Below are positions 10,360 through 22,722 of a stretch of DNA of 27,909 nucleotides, in pieces (positions within the stretch are counted from its first letter, which is position 1; each line of letters begins with the position of its first letter). The position numbers were made by a program, and so were the translations under genes. This DNA comes from Perkinsus chesapeaki (lineage: Eukaryota > Perkinsozoa > Perkinsida > Perkinsidae). The stretch is from the NCBI GenBank assembly GCA_013115145.1, contig JAAPAO010000287.1, positions 1-27,909 of the forward strand, given 5' to 3'. Under the pieces are notes generated by a model. The model made no database searches. It was not told where the DNA came from and was given only the letters and a program-made list of their open reading frames with translations.

Positions 10360-10435
10360 TGTTGCCAGAGGGAAGGCAGCGGTCTTGGGGCTGGCTGTCA
10401 AAAAAGTCGAACTAGTTATTGAATTTGGTAAATAA
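10356..10435 (+). other. Possible frameshifted end of RRP5
   Basis: The Rrp5 frame stops at TAA 10357-10359, right after LVKDKARG. Moving one base on gives GNVARGKAAVLGLAVKKVEL and a stop at 10433-10435. The first half of that matches the length and style of other Rrp5 C-termini (a KAKALEYVEAKSSVL-like end). Explanations are an extra G in the GGG run (sequencing error or real mutation), an unusual splice, or a genuinely shorter protein. An intron at 10356-10415 would instead give a different short ending. Confidence 0.5.
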
Positions 10436-10480
10436 ATTAATAATCTCATAATACTCATTATTAACTCACCAAAATATCAT

Positions 10481-10705
10481 ATGGGACTCCAGCTTGTTGG
10501 AGGTGTGCTTTTTGGAGTGTACTTATTATGGGCGAAGTATAAAGGGTGCACAGTTTCTCTCAAGTGAATAGAATAAAACCCTTCAGTGCAGTTAGCTCGT
10601 TGGTTCCATGTAGATTATTGGTTGATAAACTCGGTGGTCAGGTATGTTATGGCTCTTGAGAAGAGTCGTCGGGCCGATGATATCGGTGAAGAGGGCGAGG
10701 AGTAG
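10481..10705 (+). CDS. Possible small one-pass membrane protein (2 exons)
   Basis: The exons are 10481-10563 and 10642-10705, with a 78-nt GT-AG intron. The product is 48 residues: a hydrophobic N-terminal segment (LVGGVLFGVYLLWAKYKG, about residues 5-22), a basic middle, and an acidic end, DDIGEEGEE, before TAG. It lies only about 45-120 nt after RRP5. I do not recognise the family. In its favour are the single clean membrane helix, the phase-correct join and the charged tail right at the stop; against it are the very short length and lack of a homologue. The intron contains GTTAGCTCGTTGGTTC, which resembles a tRNA A-box region. Confidence 0.4.
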
Positions 10706-12058
10706 ATACCTGTATAGGCTCACCCTTCAACGTAAATCTACCAACGTACGTTATACCTTATCAGTTTCTCTATCCCAATTCTATACTGTCTTGTTTATAC
10801 AGTTTTACAGGGGGTTGGGCAACAAGGTCTCCGCCAGTGATTCAGCGGTAGTACACCGTCTCTGTCTTAGCATACCTTTTCTAATGCTTTCGGCGGTGCA
10901 TCGGGGGCTGCGGGCGATAGGGACGGGTAATGCTTGGTGGAATTTCGATCCCTGTGGCTTGATAACTTGTCATATCAATTTCGAGGGCGTGTTATATGCG
11001 AATCAAGGTATTGCTGATTTGTTACTAAGTTGGCGGCGTGAATTTTGTATACGGTACTTGATGCGAAGTTGCATTACTGCTGTCTGTGGACCCTCGATTC
11101 CTGACCAGTGGGAGGTTCCTGTCCCGATTAAAGGGTTCGGCGTTAGCTGGGACTAATAGTAGGGTCACCCTGTCCCATTTAGGCTCGGCGCTCATTAATG
11201 CACGGAAGGTTCCTGCCATCCTATCCAACCAAATAGCCGCACCGGTAGTAGGGTTTGCAGTAATTAAGAGTGAGCCGTGATCCGTTTGTAGGCTGTACGA
11301 ATAGGTTGGCATCAACCGACTGCTGCGGGTTTCGCTACTTGGCAGCCTGGGCAGAGGGGAACCAGACGGATGAGATTCTCTCGGATGGGAACGACGTTGG
11401 TGCCTTCTCTTTGGAAATGGTATGATACATTGGAGGTGGCCGTGAGCGAATTTGAGATCTAAAATTTGTATAAACTAATGAGAGCTGAAACTCTTGCCTT
11501 GTAAGTACTTTGAAAATATTGATCGGAGTCGTTTCAATATAATCCACTGGCCTAAATCCAGTTATTCGATGTGTAACGGACCATGTCACCGAAACCGTGT
11601 GATAAAATGCGGCCATGGATTATCTCATAGCACAACACTTCATCCAGCCTCGGGGCTCCTTGGATCCTCTAGGCTGGAAAGTGTAGTCACACTTGGGCCT
11701 CTCACCAAAGACGGAACGTGGGGTACAGACGACGGATAAGCTCTGTTGAGCTCGCGGTCTCGAGAAGGGCCGGGGCCCAGCTCCTTTGTGCGCCAGTACG
11801 ACTAATCGCAGTGCTGTCACGTGACGTGATCAAGAGATTCTGTCAGCTGTGCACGTTAGAAACTGTTACGGGTAGGTGCTAGTAAATCCTTGGTGCGCCG
11901 CACTGAGGTGAGTGCACTTGTGGCCCGAATGATCTGATACTGGAAAGTATGTGAGTATTTGAAGAGTACGGGGTGTTCAACTCTCCAGCTTTCGTCTGCA
12001 TTCGGTGACAACGTTGGTGATATTATGTAGATATGCTGATTGATTACAACAATCTCAA
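10706..12058. other. No recognisable gene
   Basis: Open frames here, including a 170-codon one over 10644-11156 and a 96-codon one on the minus strand over 11025-11315, have no family-like features and overlap one another. A tRNA-like pair of boxes, TGATTCAGCGGTAGTAC near 10847 and ATTTCGATCCC near 10943, lies too far apart for one tRNA. Confidence 0.5.
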
Positions 12059-12283
12059 GTGGCCCACTTACAGAGCGAGTTAGGGACGGTGCGGGCCGGG
12101 CATGTCATCTCCATGGACCACCAACGCAACACTATCAAACAGATACTCAGACGCAAGATTTCCGGCCAAACTCTCACCATGGTGACCGACTACGGATTCA
12201 TCTTTGGCATATACGTGGTTCCCACAACGGCAATATATTACGCGAGTCCCGCGCTGGAAGATATCTTTAACGGTCATGAATGA
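12059..12283 (+). other. Unassigned open frame, possible relic
   Basis: The frame encodes a 74-residue peptide with a hydrophobic middle (VTDYGFIFGIYVVPTTAIYY). An overlapping + frame and a minus frame are equally long, so coding is not established. The locally even composition suggests it could be a remnant of a gene or mobile element. Confidence 0.2.
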
Positions 12284-13079
12284 TGAGTGCTCTAGTGACT
12301 ATTCGAACAAACTAGTTCGATTAATTGTCACGAGAGAATTATTGTTGATGGATATATTTGAACGTTTACGTTGGCTTTGTATTCTGCAGACAAAAACACT
12401 CGGGGATATATACCGCAGTGGGCAGGACCACCGTCGCTCTCGCAATCATGACTACTCACCGGTTTGGTCGTCAGGTTTCGTCTTCCAATATAATGAGTTG
12501 TTTTCTTGTTTACTTGATAGAGTAGCGAATGATTCTGGTGGTGGGTCGAAGATTTCATCTTCGAAACGAAATTCCAACTGTGTTAACCGAAGTTTTCTTT
12601 AGCGAATGCTTTGGTTAGGTACCATAGGCATGGATACTGGGCAACGCGAAAGAAGAACCTTCACTTTACTAAAAAAAGGTGAACTGACCACGCGACTCAA
12701 CGGCGATCAGAAGCATGATCTTTTTTGTCAGGCCACATAAATTCCACCTTGCTGTTGGGTTTGGCAAACGGAAGAACTCATATAAAAGCATGTATGTTGG
12801 TAGCAGAAAGGATAACTCCTACTATAAGCCTATAAAGAATTACTGCAGATTTTAGGTTTAAGGAACATGCGGTTTCAGATGATATTGCGGTGGTTCGTGT
12901 TGTCAATTGGTGAAACCCTTCCCGTACAGTGAATGTCACCTGTGATTTTCGGCACTAGTGTTATAGAATGAATCAGCGTACAATGCGCCATGAATGTGGC
13001 GCGCTTCTGATGAACGTATTTGGTCGAGAAAAGCTACGAGATGACGGTACCTTGTTAGAATTTGTAGAGGAGCTACAGC
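12284..13079. other. No recognisable gene
   Basis: Only short competing frames are present. There is a small inverted repeat near 12984-13003 (TGCGCCA with TGTGGCGCG, imperfect). Nothing else can be supported. Confidence 0.5.
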
Positions 13080-15950
13080 ACGGAAACTGCCCTAGTGAAA
13101 GGTGCCAGCTTTTCTGTTAACAACGCGATACGAATGGCCTTTGTTGGTAGATTAAGGAGCGAGCTTGATGAAGTTAGTAAACACCTGTATAGTCGGGTAG
13201 AAGAATTGGAAAAGGCTGGGTGTGAGTCTGTGAACAGTACCAGCCCACACACCCCCTCAAGCGGAGAGGCAGAAGTGAACAGGCAGAACCGGCTGAAGGC
13301 GGCCGATTGTTTTGGTAAACATTGATGGTTACGGAAGTCCTCTTCGATTTGCCCGGTATTCCTATATACAAAGCCTCGAGAACATCTGGTACCACTAAAA
13401 CGACTATGAATTATTCTCAACTGGTCTACATGAGATTAGCCTCAACATGATTAGAATACTTTGTGATACAATTTATTTTTCGTGATAAAGTCTTCATCAT
13501 AAAATATAAAGCTTTATTCCTGCCAGTAGCTCACTAGCTATGACTCATAGCCTAAGAGTCGTCGGCGATAGCTCGTCGCCCAGGACAAGCTCCCACCATC
13601 TTTTTCAGAAGCTCTTGGAGCAAGATTTAAATTAAGCCTGCTTGAAGAAGAGCTTGATGATCTACGGGAGAGGCATAAACATGCGAAGATAATAGTTAAG
13701 CGGCTCAGCTCAATATTAGAGCACCAAACGTGAGCGCATCTTCCAGTTGCGATCTTAGCATTTTGCTCAGCGAGGACGGCGAGATCGTCAAGGGCTGCCT
13801 TCAGGCATTAGAAAGATGCCTTGACACGTAACATGGTACTCCTGTATCATCGAAAGGAAGGATTGTGTTGTTGGTGTCAGAGAGTCTGAGGCTGGAATGT
13901 CATCTTGATGGACGATTGATCATCATCACACTAGCGGGGTGATATGCCATTTTTAATGACTCCACAAACAGTCCTTACTGTTATTTCCTGTCGGTAGCCC
14001 ATACACGACGGAGCAGGGAGTGACCCCTGTTATTCGTTACTACCCGATTGGTAGCGACGTACGCACATGTTGCGCGGGGACCGCATCTAAGTATTCCACG
14101 AGGCATGATTATTTCTGCATTCGTAGTCAGTTTAAATCACAATTATTTCCTATCGAGCTTCATCAGCTATGATGTTAGCGGTTGAGAGTCTCTACTGATT
14201 CTTTACTCAAGATCCCTTGTTTCTACTGGCAACTAGTGGCAACGTGGCAAAGTAGTATATTCTCGAGTGAGTACTACCCACTAAGTACTCTACCTAAGTG
14301 TTTAGGCAGTATTTAGCTAGATAGCTGTTATATGTCTTATTGGCTGTCTAAACGTCTATTAACCTACATCGGGGCATGGTAGCCAAGTCACCACATTCGC
14401 AAGACAATCTCGCCGAGACTTGAATGTAGAGTTCACGCAGTTCCTTGACTTGTGAACACATAATGGACATTAAGCCGACTACGTACAGATACGACTCTGA
14501 ACAAGGGTTAGAAGATACGAGTGAGCATCCTGTAATATGTTATTCGATAAATCTACAATATACACTTTAGTAGGCCGAATGCCCAAAGGTTTGGAGTGCG
14601 CCGTTGGAGCCTAAAGGGGATGATAGAGAAGTGAGCTTCCACGAGAGCTTGATCAAGCGCATTCGATTTCAAGATCCGGAAGTTAAAGTCGAAGATGGCT
14701 AAGATCCGCCAGAAGGCTGAACGAGCGAACGAGGTTGACATTTCTGTCGGTCGCATGGATGCTTTATCTCGAATGAGCATGTGTTTGATGAGAGGGACAG
14801 AGGATCGTACAGGAAAGCTTGACTGTAGCGATGACGAAGCTACTACTGTAACTTCCCATACCTGTACTCCTGACTATGTGTTGGTAACTGGCAGGAAGGG
14901 CCTAAACCAGAGGGTAAATGGTAAGGATTGTGTAGTCCTCCGAAACAAGACCGTACCAGTTCGCAGGGGTGTACGGCCGTCTTAATATAGATCATGACGG
15001 AAAGCCGGTTTATTTAAAAGTGCAAGAGAAATGTGATGGGACTATCAATTGGACCGCTGCTGCATGGAATGTGCTCTGCAAAATGGCCCATGACGTACCT
15101 ATCACTCGTGAGTAAGAACTATCCATTGAGGTAGACGAAGCGAGCACTGTCAGACTCTCCCCTAGATTTGTTAATAGAGTTTTCAAGGATATGAAGAGAG
15201 TCGAATTCGATATACCATTCCCGAGGTTGAGCCAAGGTAAATACGGCAATCTTGCAAGCCACTACCAAGTGTCGCTCTTTATTAGACACTTGTGGGGCGG
15301 AAGGAATGAACCCATCCTCGTCAGCGGAGGTCTTTCTTATTGGCAATGACATAAGATGGGTATCTTTAGGTTGGCATTATGACTGGAAGGTCCATCGCTG
15401 GATCGGAGGCCTCTTCTGCCGCGGAACCATTGCCTGAAGAATTTCGGACGGTAACCGATGCACAGATGTGGTTTTACTTTTGCGAGAATACTGGTTACTG
15501 GTGAGGACACTCTGTAGATATGATGAGTCCCTAGGAATGGTGAGTGTTATAAGGCAATGCGTTAAGGTACATTTCTCCCCGTATTGACCATGCTCTAGCA
15601 TTTGCTCGATGCGCTGGAAGACTCACTCCAGCACAGGCCGATCCGAGCCTGCTGGGAGGCCACAGCGGCCCGTGGGAGGTTTATGATAAGATAACGCGTA
15701 ACACTATAGCAGCGACAGTTAATGAGTGTACTTTTGTCGCAGGCGAATTCGTCTTCGATCCATGTGTTGTTGTCGTACCGTGTGGCAACAATGAAGAGAT
15801 ACTACAAAGTCATTCTTGAGACAGCACTCTATTGAGTTAGACAAAGTTTGGGAAACGTGGCACGTGAATTTACTTACGCTGGCAACGCCAAGAGAATCCT
15901 GCAACACATTTCGTATCGCACTTGCACCCCACCCACTTGCACCCGAAACC
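13080..15950 (+). pseudogene. Decayed coding stretch, family unknown
   Basis: Broken frames that read like protein follow one another on the + strand. 13086-13325 encodes a helix-rich segment (RLRSELDEVSKHLYSRVEEL). 13615-13730 gives a coiled-coil-like LLEEELDDLRERHKHAKIIV. 14600-14700 gives REVSFHESLIKRIRFQDPEV. 14968-15347 gives a long run with one inner stop, including DGKPVYLKVQEKCDGTINW and then HYQVSLFIRHLWGGRNEPIL. 15718-15820 gives ECTFVAGEFVFDPCVVVV. Stops and frame changes between them argue for a dead gene or mobile element. I could not identify any polymerase, integrase or gag motif. Confidence 0.4.
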
Positions 15951-15977
15951 AACTGAGCTGGACCAGCTCAGTTGGTT
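15947..15977. repeat. Perfect 15-bp hairpin containing a tRNA A-box-like arm
   Basis: AACCAACTGAGCTGG (15947-15961) and CCAGCTCAGTTGGTT (15963-15977) are exact reverse complements with one base between them. The right arm, AGCTCAGTTGGTT, equals the common D-arm/A-box part of tRNAs. It has the same layout, long arms and a one-base centre, as the hairpin at 973-995. Confidence 0.9.
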
Positions 15978-15992
15978 CGATCGAGATAGGTA

Positions 15993-16007
15993 GGCTCACT
16001 GTGAGCC
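15993..16007. repeat. Perfect 7-bp hairpin
   Basis: GGCTCAC and GTGAGCC flank a single T, followed at once by a third, overlapping CTCACAG copy. It lies 15 nt from the 15-bp palindrome. A longer imperfect inverted repeat (AGACC...GGTCT, about 16147-16192) follows, forming a palindrome cluster beyond the 3' end of the secreted-protein gene. Confidence 0.8.
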
Positions 16008-16314
16008 GCTCACAGTAATCCATGGCTTGCACAAACTCGACTTAACCCAACACAAAGGGTTACGACTATGAAAGTCTTTCGTTGACAGCATCTGATATGA
16101 AAGATTATTTCTAGCAGAACATTTTAATTGCCTGCAGAAATGAGCCAGACCTTATCTGAGTGGGTCAGATGCCACTCTGAGGATTGGTCTAAACTGAGAC
16201 TCACGAAGTCATACACGAGAAGTTATTTCCAAAGAATATCACGGTCTCTCTGGTGGTTCAAGGCAGTATGGCCACCGTGAGCAAAAGAGAGAGGGTGTAT
16301 CCTTGCTGCGAGGA

Positions 16315-17142
16315 CTATTCCAGTATAATGGTACGGTTAATAAACGGAATAGTGGTGTTCGCAATTAGTTTGCCAAGAACACTCCCTGAAACATCTATAG
16401 CTCCCAACAACTTCCATTTCTTAAAGCTGTCATCCAAATTACTGAAAGTGAGATACGCTATAGCTTTAGCAGTAAAGACGTGAACGAGCGATGTTTTATA
16501 ATTATAGCGCATGTGCGAGCCTGCTTCGGGACCATCTTCACTGAATACATAAGAGTAAGGCGCGGTGAACCCACCATGGATGAGCTGTCTCGAGTATGCG
16601 CTAAAGTCTATGAACAACTTTGCATTGTAGAGCACTGATAGGAAACCTTCAGTAACCTTGAGGGGCGGCAAGGGCTCTTCAGCAGTGCAGATTGCGAGTC
16701 CAACCGCTACCACCGATGGCTTGCCATATTGAACGACCTTCGCGCACCCACCGAAATGACCACGCAAGCTTACATAGTTCTTCCCAGTGTAGGTGGCAGT
16801 GAAGCCAATCATTGTAGAGTTGTTAGGGTCGATAATATCTGTCAAGTTTAGACGAGCATCAATTCTCGAGTTGTCACCATTCTTCTGGAGGTTACCGTAG
16901 AAACAAAAGCTCAAACCGGTCTTGTTTTTGCTTGTCGAACAGCCAGGCGGAACATCAAAGTCACCAGCTGCTCCAAGAGTTCCTCTATCTACCAAATCCT
17001 CAATTGGGAAGTTGTCTTTTAGGTTGCGCGAGCCAAGAAATTGGGGTGCGGTTTCTACCGATTTGAAGTAATTGTTAGGGATCGACTCGCAGACGCCACA
17101 GGCAACGTATGATCCAATAATGATCACCAGGTAGCAAATCAT
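16315..17142 (-). CDS. Secreted glycoprotein of unknown family
   Basis: This is an intact single-exon frame of 275 residues on the minus strand, with no sign of introns, unlike its neighbours. The N-terminus MICYLVIIIGSYVACGVCES is a typical signal peptide (hydrophobic 2-14, small residues before a likely cut near 15-19). The mature part has several N-glycosylation sequons (NKT, NLT, NNS/NST, NTT, NRT) and a few cysteines that could pair (in PPGCSTS, LSFCFYG, FGGCAKV and AICTAEE). There is no second membrane helix and no clear GPI tail. Sequence such as GFTATYTGKNYVSLRGHFGG looks beta-rich. I do not recognise the family; a lineage-specific surface or secreted protein is an inference from the signal peptide and glycosylation sites. 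Confidence 0.75.
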   Translation of the reverse strand: MICYLVIIIGSYVACGVCESIPNNYFKSVETAPQFLGSRNLKDNFPIEDLVDRGTLGAAGDFDVPPGCSTSKNKTGLSFCFYGNLQKNGDNSRIDARLNLTDIIDPNNSTMIGFTATYTGKNYVSLRGHFGGCAKVVQYGKPSVVAVGLAICTAEEPLPPLKVTEGFLSVLYNAKLFIDFSAYSRQLIHGGFTAPYSYVFSEDGPEAGSHMRYNYKTSLVHVFTAKAIAYLTFSNLDDSFKKWKLLGAIDVSGSVLGKLIANTTIPFINRTIILE

Positions 17143-18469
17143 TTCAAAGAGCGTCCGAGGGGGAATACTCGCTTGGGCGAGACGCGAAGTGCAACAGTGC
17201 GGCGCCTGTCACCCGACACGGTTCTGTTTTACTCCTGGGCGATGTGCGTGCCATGTGGTCTGACTGACTCAGTTAAACTGAGGGCGTCTAAGAGTACCAC
17301 AAAGTCTAATACTGCTGAAGCTAATTTGCTGTAGCCTGGTTTACCGGGAACCAAATTTCCATGCCGACTTAGATAATGATGCGGCACACAATCCTAGTGT
17401 GGCGATCTTGTGAAGACACGGCCAACGTTGTGTGGAACGGTTAGGAAAATGAGTACGTATTTGCTAGTGTCTTTCCTAGGATAGGGTGCCTCATTCTGTC
17501 ACGGAATTTGTGTATCCACCAGTTCAGGTTTGGCTGGAGATTGCAGTATAATTTAGATTGCTTAGGCGATGTGTGGGGCTTTGCGGACATCGGTTATCTG
17601 ATCTACACATCCGCACGCATGCGTTGGGGTTGTCTGCGCGGTTAAAATTCCGTGCCAAAATCTTGGACGGCTCGGTTCTGCTCGGAGCTTTGGGGTGTTT
17701 GAGTCTGCCCGGGTTCACAGAGCCCGTGGCCCGGACTGGCCATGTGACTCACATGAAGTACGGACAGAGACTCAAAGTGCGAGCATCTCCAAGTCGTTTT
17801 CAGGAACGGACGCCTAACATCATTTTGCGCGGCTGCAAAGAACTTATGTTAGGATGACCGTGTTTCCCGGGAGTGGAGGGATGGGCCAAGAAAAACCTCA
17901 CGTGAGACGTGAGGAAGATTCAATTATTACACCGAACGCGGATAGATTCAAGACTCTGAAACTGAAAGATATGTGGCGCGCGGGATATCCTGCCTTGCGC
18001 AGCCGTAATACCGCGCGGTGGCTGGTATCGCGTGTCTTTCGAAAGTATTCTATTTTACCGAGGCAGTTCTGCGCGCGCGGAAAATTTCGCGCGCCGGTAT
18101 CTTTGCACCCAGGCATGAAACGGTTGATCGATTTACATGTTCTTCCTTGCTGTGTCTTCTAGGACTATGCTACAGTATTTTAAGGTCGTACACTCAGTAG
18201 CAGACGAGAAATCGTTAAAAAACGAAATATTCTATTCCATTGGGGAGGGCTGTATACCGCGCGCGTCCACCGCCGCAGAAGGCAGTGGCGTTGCTTCGCC
18301 CTCATGATTTTTACCGGCCAATCCTTGATCACCCGGGTCACACGTGTCCGGAGTACTCTCCGATTGACTTCGCAAACTAGGAGATGATCTCATCGTAAAT
18401 CATAATTACGTTTCTCTACCACAACATTGCGATACTTGCAATCGTCACCATGAATCATGGTCCATGATC
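17143..18469. other. No intact gene; CpG-rich, possibly decayed coding
   Basis: Two overlapping + frames (17558-17857 and 17854-18162) look mildly protein-like but match no family that I know, and minus frames overlap them. The 17970-18100 part is rich in CGCG (for example TGCGCGCGCGG). A hairpin CCTCACG-TGAGA-CGTGAGG lies at 17896-17914. Confidence 0.4.
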
Positions 18470-18690
18470 AACTGCGACCATCAGTATAGTATGGCCGGCG
18501 ACTCTGGCATCCCAATACTTTATGAGCAGTAGTATTGAGACTAATTCTTGAGTTACTCTGCTCAAGATACCCGAGCAGCTACATCATCACAAGTAGCGTG
18601 CTAGCCAACTACAAAAGCAGGGCCGTGCAAATGCTCACAACTATGCGTGGGCGAAACGGGAGCGATTTATTTCCAATATAGCGGGAATGT
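18470..18690 (+). repeat. Diverged repeat, copy B
   Basis: This is the second copy of the repeat described for 690-1080, about 850-1070 nt upstream of the ArfGAP start. It keeps both conserved blocks in the same order and orientation, with a shorter middle that holds its own hairpin (TCTTGAG...CTCAAGA, about 18546-18567). Confidence 0.6.
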
Positions 18691-19151
18691 AGATGCAGGC
18701 GACGCTAGCGAAATGATCCTCCTACCCCAGGCTTATCTAGCGTATTTCTCATACAATGAGAGCCTTGTTTAGTAACAGGGACCGGTAACGCTTAGCTTCA
18801 AAGGAAGACGTTCGGCTGGGCTCTGAGCTGCGCGTAACGTAGCTGCAGGTCTCCCTTGCAGTTTGCTACTTGTTGAGGACTTTAAGGACACTCGGAGTCG
18901 CGTTGCCAACGCGGCGTTGGACAAAGACTGCCTACTAAAACAGGTTGGGACTATCGATCGGACCTTGCGACAAAAGGTGTTTATCCAATGTCCACGGCAG
19001 GGATACGGGGGGTCTATATCAAGCGGCATGACTAACTCATAGTTACTAGCTTACTGTAATGTAGGACAAGAACATAGTCAGGTAGGCGTGGCATATAAAA
19101 GCTACAATCGAACTACCACCTACTACAGACTTCGAACGATCACACTAGCTT
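18691..19151. other. No recognisable gene
   Basis: This is intergenic sequence between the repeat copy and the palindrome-rich tract. An 86-codon minus frame at 18769-19029 has no supporting features. A TATAAAAG string lies near 19094, about 440 nt before the ArfGAP ATG. Confidence 0.5.
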
Positions 19152-19400
19152 GTGTACCACTGGGCCTATACCATAGTAGCAGCTCCTTAAGGAAGGAGCC
19201 TAGCTTAGGCTACGTAAGTTACTTAAGGAAGGCGCATATCCCTGTAACATAGGAGGCCAAGGACCTAACGATAGGACCTTAAAGGGAGAATCTTAAGGTT
19301 CTATGCTAAGGTCCTCAGGGAAGGGTTACGGTGTTTATGTGTACAGTGGGTCTATTACATAGTAGCAGTAACATAAAGTAACATAGTAATAGTACAAGTA
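19152..19400. repeat. Palindrome-rich tract bounded by a direct repeat
   Basis: A 30-31-nt direct repeat (starting GTGTACCACTGGG at 19152 and GTGTACAGTGGG at 19339, both ending CATAGTAGCAG) bounds a run of hairpins. These are GCTCCTT-AAGG-AAGGAGC (19182-19199), AGCCTA-GCT-TAGGCT (19197-19211) and AGGACCTTA...TAAGGTCCT (19273-19315). Short AACATAGTA and AGTAACA units follow to about 19400. It may be a small fold-back element or an expressed structured RNA; there is no coding. Confidence 0.7.
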
Positions 19401-19460
19401 ACACACTGTATGTCGCTGCCCATTTACCAGCGCTTGTTCAGTTGAAACTTGCGCGCGATA

Positions 19461-19495
19461 GACGCGAGTTCGAACCCTGGCACGTGTATTTTTAG
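19461..19495 (+). repeat. tRNA-like 3' end just upstream of ArfGAP
   Basis: GCGAGTTCGAACCCTGG is followed by an acceptor-length stretch and A. A five-T run at 19489-19493, 20 nt after TTCGA at 19469, then leads into AG. This is the same architecture as the RRP5 introns at 5083, 6029 and 6840, but it lies 41 nt before the ArfGAP ATG, so it may be the end of an intron in the 5' untranslated region. Confidence 0.65.
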
Positions 19496-19515
19496 TCTAT
19501 TTTTCCCTCGACTAG

Positions 19516-22086
<2,571 letters not shown>

Positions 22087-22722
22087 AGGAGAATTTCTGG
22101 TGAGAAGAAAGCATCTTTTGGGGAGAGGAATGTCGTAGATTTGGGCTTGCTTGCATAACGGTTGTTACTGTTTGGCTTGTTAGTGGGTGTGTAGAACTGC
22201 GGCTACAAGATAATCATCCGACTGTGGACCTTGTGGGCTTTTCGCGTGAGCTTGAAAAATGAATTATAGAATACGAGAGGGTAATTTGGGAGCATCTGTG
22301 GATGATGAGAGGATACACCCCCGGCAGGTATAAGACTTATCGTTTAGGTTGATAACACATATAACGTACTCGTGATGCAGTAGAAAACTAGGCAGGGCAT
22401 TTTTGAGGAATTGATCGAATTTAGTTATAGTACGCTTCATAGAAAAGAGTAGTTCCAATTTCGAGTTGTAATTCTTAATTCGTGCCAGATGCAGCAACAC
22501 CGCCGGCAGCATCGCAGGGAGGCAATAAAAAGTCCTCGACGGAGCGAAGCGCGGGAGGACTTAACTCGCTGGATCCGTTTTCGATTCTGAGATGACTTGT
22601 GTATTATTTGATAGACTGCTTGTCTGTGCGTTTTCCAAAGGGAAGTGACGTGTTTTGAGTTGGTATAAGCGAAGCCGCAAAATTGTTGTTCCAGTTCCTT
22701 TCTGTTATCTCATCCAGCTCGG
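22087..22722. other. ArfGAP-CWC22 intergenic region
   Basis: No gene was seen; the 82-codon minus frame at 22264-22512 has no support. It contains the GGAGCGAAGC hairpin at 22530-22562. A C/T-rich stretch (GTTCCTTTCTGTTATCTC) lies close before the CWC22 ATG. Confidence 0.6.
22530..22562. repeat. Hairpin with GGAGCGAAGC loop
   Basis: AAGTCCTC (22530-22537) pairs with GAGGACTT (22555-22562) around a loop carrying GACGGAGCGAAGCGCGG. The loop shares CGGAGCGAAGC with the introns at 7125 and 26382. Confidence 0.8.

Noticed and set aside
10356-10368. A 13-nt intron restoring the RRP5 C-terminal frame
   Set aside because: Far below the 41-nt minimum seen here; an extra base or a true stop is simpler.
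10644-11156. A 170-codon open frame
   Set aside because: No domain or compositional support; it starts inside the more plausible small gene in another frame and overlaps minus frames.
17558-18162. Two overlapping + strand frames as genes
   Set aside because: No recognised family, no clear start context, equally long minus frames.
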